Below the pieces are notes generated by a model. That model saw only the letters and a list, made by a program, of their open reading frames with translations. It made no database searches and was not told where the DNA came from. A program made the position numbers and the translations under genes. Source: JAKSCF01 sp028279945 (GTDB lineage Bacteria > Bacillota > Clostridia > Peptostreptococcales > JAAYPU01). From it: a stretch of 10,436 nucleotides of DNA. The stretch lies in the NCBI GenBank assembly GCA_028279945.1, contig JANQMT010000093.1:1-10436 (forward strand), read 5' to 3'. Of this stretch, positions 7,362 to 10,436 are shown one piece after another; positions within the stretch are counted from its first letter, which is position 1; each line of letters starts with the position of its first letter.

Positions 7362-7438
7362 GACAGCTGTAGCACTAAAATGAATTGATGATTCATAAAG
7401 AATATACTTTTTAATCGCTACAGCTGTCATATTTTTTT
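7362..7438 (+). terminator. Branched hairpin with T-run between the dehydrogenase and transporter genes
   Basis: GACAGCTGTAGC (7362-7373) and GCTACAGCTGTC (7417-7428) form a perfect 12-bp stem followed by a run of seven T (7432-7438), the form of an intrinsic terminator. The loop is long (43 nt) and contains its own hairpin, ATGAAT (7380-7385) with ATTCAT (7391-7396). Each arm also contains the 8-bp palindrome ACAGCTGT, so the arms could alternatively be two DNA-binding sites. It lies in the 137-bp gap before the transporter. As no strong separate promoter for the transporter is visible, partial termination that lowers transporter expression is the simplest reading. Confidence 0.6.
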
Positions 7439-7474
7439 AATTTAAATAAAATTTTTAAACGGAGGAAATAAAAA

Positions 7475-8893
7475 ATGGATACAAGTATGGAAACAAAAAG
7501 AATATCCAATAGCAAAATTATCGGCTATAGTGTTGGTACTGTTGGTGAATATTTTGTATACTTCTTATTTTTTAACTACTTCTTATATTTTTTAACAGAT
7601 TTTGTAGGTATAGCACCTTATATCGCTGGAATTATTCTTTCTATAGCAATGATTTGGGATGCCTTTACAGACCCTGTAGTTGGTTATATTTCTGATAACA
7701 GTCAAAACCCAAAAGGCAGAAGAAGACCTATAATGATAAAAGCAATCGTACCCTTTGCAATTACATTTGCATTATGCTTTGTAAGAATTAACTGGGCCCC
7801 TGGACTTCCCCTTTATGCATATTATACTATAGTTGCCCTAGCGTTCTGGCTTTGCTTTACTCTTGAGCAGGTGCCGTTTTACGGTATTGCACCGGAAATG
7901 TCACATAATTCGGATGACCGATTGGTAATAAGACAGATGTATGCTTTGATGGGTAATCTAGGGAATATTGCTATTGGTTTAGTTCCGTTCGCTTTAGAGG
8001 TACTTCCAAAGTTGGGTGTGAATGAGGACCTTTCATGGACAGTAACCATGGGTTTCCTTGGTACTATTGGTGCACTTTCATTTGTTGTTGCAATCATAGC
8101 AACTAAAGGTATGGAAACGCCTCCAGAAAAGGTAATGATGAAGCAAAAAATGAATTTATTTCAAACATATGCCAGCGTAATTAAGCTTAAGGGTAATATG
8201 ATAATTGTGGGAATTTACTTCCTATCCACAATTTTCATAAACTTAATCTTTGCATCCATCATGTATGTTGGCAGCGAAAAACTAATGCTATCTGGCGGTC
8301 AACTTTCTATTGTAATGTGGGCATATACTATTTCCGGTCTGCTTTTCATTCCTTTAGTTGGTTGGTTAGCAAAAGCATTTGGTATTCATAAAGCATTTAA
8401 GTTATACATCATTATTACCGCAATTCTTTACTTTGCATTAGGCCTTATTGGAATTAACAGCTTTACCATTATGCTAGTACATGGCATTGTAACAGGTGGT
8501 GCATTTGTTGTCTTTACTGCGTATACTTATATCTGTTTTTACGAAATTACCGATTTAGCATTCTTTAAGACAGGTAATCAGTTAGAAGGTTCAGTCATAA
8601 GCTTTGCAACGTTCGGTTATAAATTAGGTGCTGCGGCAGGCGGACTAATCCTAGGAGTTAGTCTATCAATAATAGGCTACGATGGAACTTTGGTAGAACA
8701 GGCTCCAGAAGTAATGGAAAAACTAGATAACTTATTAACCTTCATTCCTACCGTTTTAATATTAGTAATCTTAGGCTTATTTGTGATATACCCTATTAAA
8801 AATAAGGAAGCTACAGCAATGAGAGAAGCTATGGCTTTAGTAGAACAAGGCAAAGAATATTCAACTAAAGGATTTGAAAATTTATTATCTTAA
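7475..8893 (+). CDS. GPH-family (MelB-like) MFS symporter
   Basis: This 472-aa, strongly hydrophobic membrane protein has about twelve predicted transmembrane segments by eye. It belongs to the glycoside-pentoside-hexuronide:cation symporter family of the major facilitator superfamily. The signature is clear: WDAFTDPVVGYISDN followed by PKGRRRP (61-85), where Asp62 and Asp66 correspond to the cation-site aspartates of melibiose permease. The usual cytoplasmic loop between the two six-helix halves is present (around METPPEKVMMKQKMN). GGAGG lies 9 nt before the ATG. It is the last gene of the cluster, behind an internal terminator-like hairpin. Substrates of this family are mostly sugars and sugar acids, yet the neighbours look like amino-compound catabolism, so the substrate may be an atypical one such as a glycosylated or sugar-linked amino acid. 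That is speculation. Confidence 0.87.
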   Translation: MDTSMETKRISNSKIIGYSVGTVGEYFVYFLFFNYFLYFLTDFVGIAPYIAGIILSIAMIWDAFTDPVVGYISDNSQNPKGRRRPIMIKAIVPFAITFALCFVRINWAPGLPLYAYYTIVALAFWLCFTLEQVPFYGIAPEMSHNSDDRLVIRQMYALMGNLGNIAIGLVPFALEVLPKLGVNEDLSWTVTMGFLGTIGALSFVVAIIATKGMETPPEKVMMKQKMNLFQTYASVIKLKGNMIIVGIYFLSTIFINLIFASIMYVGSEKLMLSGGQLSIVMWAYTISGLLFIPLVGWLAKAFGIHKAFKLYIIITAILYFALGLIGINSFTIMLVHGIVTGGAFVVFTAYTYICFYEITDLAFFKTGNQLEGSVISFATFGYKLGAAAGGLILGVSLSIIGYDGTLVEQAPEVMEKLDNLLTFIPTVLILVILGLFVIYPIKNKEATAMREAMALVEQGKEYSTKGFENLLS

Positions 8894-8900
8894 TATTAAT

Positions 8901-8946
8901 AATGAGGATTTGCTTTTTTTCAGTATAGGAACTGCAAATCCTCATT
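8901..8946. terminator. 13-bp stem-loop after the transporter gene
   Basis: AATGAGGATTTGC (8901-8913) and GCAAATCCTCATT (8934-8946) are perfect complements around a 20-nt loop that begins with seven T. The hairpin starts 7 nt after the transporter stop codon, in the gap between converging genes. Neither strand has a T-run just after the stem, so it is not a textbook terminator, but its placement suggests transcript end protection or bidirectional termination. The rest of the gap, 8947-9104, is AT-rich. It has a short T-run on the minus strand (opposite 9077-9084) without a convincing stem, and nothing else I can support. Confidence 0.45.
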
Positions 8947-9104
8947 CATATAATCTAACTAATGCCAGTATAATAGCTTCCATAAATTCTAACCAACTAA
9001 TAAGTAAATTTATTCTATTTTTTTATGTTTCCAAGGAGAAAGGACTTCTATTTTGAATAATAAATATGATAATAATAAAAAAAATCTGTCAAGGTGTCAA
9101 AGCT

Positions 9105-10220
9105 CTAAAATATATCACAAGGATTGCAATATGGCAGCCCCAGGCTTTCTGATACTGCACTGCAAGTGACCTTGCCTTTATAGGTATTTAATCCTTTTAA
9201 TAAAGCATCATTTTCAGCTAAACATGCCGTAATGCCTTTATCTGCTAACTGTATGGCATAGTTTAATGTAGCTGCTTCTAAAGCAAATGTAGATGTTCTG
9301 GGTACAGCACCCGGCATATTGGCAACAGAGTAATGAATGACATCGTATTTTTCATAACTCGGATTATCATGAGTGGTTACTCTATCAATGGTTTCAATAG
9401 ATCCGCCTTGATCAATGGCCACATCAACAATTACTGATCCTTTTTTCATAGTCTTAACCATTTCCTCATTGACAATTTTGGGTGCACTTTTTCCTGTCAC
9501 AAGCACTGCACCAACTAAAAGATCAGCTCTTTTAACCGCTTCTGCACAATTATATTCGTTATATGCTAAAGTCATCACTCGGCCATTAAAAATATCATCT
9601 AAATAAGCTAAACGCATAGGATTTACATCTAATACCGTTACACGTGCACCTAACCCTACTGCCATCTTTGCTGCATTGGTTCCAACAACCCCTCCTCCAA
9701 TAATAACTACCTCTCCCGAAGCAACTCCGGGAACACCCCCAAGCAATACCCCCGAACCGCCATTGTATTTTTGAAGCAAGCTTGCGCCAATCTGTACAGA
9801 CATTCTGCCGGCGACTTCACTCATTGGTGCAAGAAGGGGTAATACGCCATTAGGAAGTGAAATCGTTTCATAAGCGATTCCAGTAACTTCTTTATCTAAA
9901 AGTGCTCGAGTTAATTCCGGATTAGGTGCAAGGTGAAGATAAGTAAAAAGAGCCTGACCTTTTTTAAACAGCGGATACTCAGATGCTAGAGGTTCTTTTA
10001 CTTTCATAATCATTTCTGCATCGTTAAACAGGTCAACTTTTTCTTTATATATTTCAGCACCTGCATTCATATACGCTTCATCAATAAATCCGCTTCCAAT
10101 GCCTGCATTGGTTTCAATTAAAACTTTATGTCCTCTGGAGGCTAAAGTCTTTGCTCCTCCGGGTGTTAGAGCAACTCTATTCTCATTGTTTTTAATTTCT
10201 TTTGGAATACCTACAATCAT
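9105..10220 (-). CDS. ald: Alanine dehydrogenase
   Basis: This 371-aa cytoplasmic enzyme interconverts L-alanine and pyruvate plus ammonia with NAD. All key residues fall at canonical family numbers when the start is at 10220: Arg15 (NENRVALTP), Lys75 (KVKEPL), His96 (YLHLAP), Asp198 (VTVLDVN, coenzyme ribose) and Asp270 (VDVAIDQGG). The nucleotide loop is IIGGGVVGTNAA (173-184). This numbering and AGGAGG 8 nt upstream both favour the internal ATG at 10220 over the ATG at 10226, which lies only 2 nt from the ribosome binding site. The C-terminal tail (SLGLPYCNPCDIF) differs from the common ending and has two Cys. It follows the aldehyde:ferredoxin oxidoreductase gene by 24 bp and is probably cotranscribed with it, consistent with alanine serving as carbon, nitrogen or redox intermediate in amino-acid fermentation. 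Confidence 0.95.
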   Translation of the reverse strand: MIVGIPKEIKNNENRVALTPGGAKTLASRGHKVLIETNAGIGSGFIDEAYMNAGAEIYKEKVDLFNDAEMIMKVKEPLASEYPLFKKGQALFTYLHLAPNPELTRALLDKEVTGIAYETISLPNGVLPLLAPMSEVAGRMSVQIGASLLQKYNGGSGVLLGGVPGVASGEVVIIGGGVVGTNAAKMAVGLGARVTVLDVNPMRLAYLDDIFNGRVMTLAYNEYNCAEAVKRADLLVGAVLVTGKSAPKIVNEEMVKTMKKGSVIVDVAIDQGGSIETIDRVTTHDNPSYEKYDVIHYSVANMPGAVPRTSTFALEAATLNYAIQLADKGITACLAENDALLKGLNTYKGKVTCSAVSESLGLPYCNPCDIF

Positions 10221-10228
10221 TACCATAT

Positions 10229-10234
10229 CCTCCT
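10229..10234 (-). promoter_or_regulatory. Ribosome binding site deciding the ald start
   Basis: AGGAGG on the minus strand is 8 nt before ATG 10220 and only 2 nt before ATG 10226. The first spacing is normal and the second is too short, so translation should begin at 10220. Confidence 0.75.
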
Positions 10235-10244
10235 CAAATAGCTA

Positions 10245-10436
10245 TTATTGCTTTAAATAATCCACAGCCCAGTCAAGGTTAATGGACATAAGTCTTGCTG
10301 TGGTTGGTGCACCATTTTCACCTGTCCAGCCAGCCATCTCATAATAAAAATCACGTACTTTATAAAAAGCATCCTTATCCATAATGACACCATCGGTAAC
10401 CCCACCATTAAGCGGCGTAAAAAGTTTTTGGGGAAG
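10245..10436 (-). CDS. Aldehyde:ferredoxin oxidoreductase, C-terminal end (partial)
   Basis: The last 63 codons of a gene that begins beyond the right edge are visible, ending in TAA at 10247-10245. The tail FYKVRDFYYEMAGWTGENGAPTTARLMSINLDW matches the end of the tungsten/molybdenum aldehyde:ferredoxin oxidoreductase family, where a GWD-x-G-x-PT-x-x-x-L-x-x-L-x-LDW pattern closes the protein. These enzymes oxidise aldehydes, often made from 2-oxoacids, to acids and reduce ferredoxin in anaerobes. The tungstopterin and 4Fe-4S binding residues lie outside the window and cannot be checked, so the exact subfamily is uncertain. The stop is 24 bp before the ald start, and the two genes probably form one transcription unit. 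Confidence 0.75.
   Translation of the reverse strand, partial: LPQKLFTPLNGGVTDGVIMDKDAFYKVRDFYYEMAGWTGENGAPTTARLMSINLDWAVDYLKQ

Noticed and set aside
8874..9056. 60-codon plus-strand open frame overlapping the end of the transporter gene
   Set aside because: It has no ribosome binding site, overlaps a strong gene and the stem-loop at 8901-8946, and has no recognisable features.
9077..9104. T-run after ald on the minus strand as an intrinsic terminator
   Set aside because: The sequence before it is a direct repeat (TGACA-CCT-TGACA), not a stable stem.

Overview
The window reads as part of the chromosome of a low-GC, strictly anaerobic, amino-acid-fermenting member of the Clostridia. The evidence is AT-rich DNA with many AGA, ATA and TTA codons, strong AGGAGG-type ribosome binding sites, the tail of a tungsten-type aldehyde:ferredoxin oxidoreductase, an alanine dehydrogenase, and two sigma-54 activators, one carrying a domain derived from a lysine-fermentation enzyme. 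No rRNA, tRNA, CRISPR array or transposase gene is visible. Family assignments come from reading motifs and remembered family sequences; no database search was run.

Layout, left to right. Positions 1-275 have no credible gene and hold two consecutive imperfect palindromes of about 107 nt each. Next comes a minus-strand sigma-54 activator (276-2351) whose N-terminal half looks like L-erythro-3,5-diaminohexanoate dehydrogenase (Kdd), but with a degraded nucleotide-binding loop. It diverges, across a 280-bp promoter region, from a second sigma-54 activator with PAS-type sensing (2634-4313). Downstream of that gene is a clear sigma-54 control region: three copies of the palindrome TTGCA-N4-TGCAA (one with a single change), followed by a -24/-12 promoter (TTGGCAC-N5-TTGCA) just upstream of 4627.

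The promoter drives a three-gene plus-strand cluster: a saccharopine dehydrogenase/lysine 6-dehydrogenase-like oxidoreductase (4627-5838), an NAD(P)-dependent aldehyde dehydrogenase (5877-7337) and, after an internal branched hairpin with a T-run, a GPH-family (MelB-like) symporter (7475-8893). The economical reading is a substrate-induced catabolic module: import, oxidative deamination of an amino compound to a semialdehyde, then oxidation to the acid. The substrate is not settled. Lysine is suggested by the enzyme family and by the Kdd-like regulator next door, whereas a GPH transporter would usually suggest a sugar-like compound.

On the right, converging on the cluster, is a minus-strand pair: the end of an aldehyde:ferredoxin oxidoreductase gene (10245 to beyond the window) followed by alanine dehydrogenase (9105-10220). 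Both suit redox and nitrogen handling in amino-acid fermentation.
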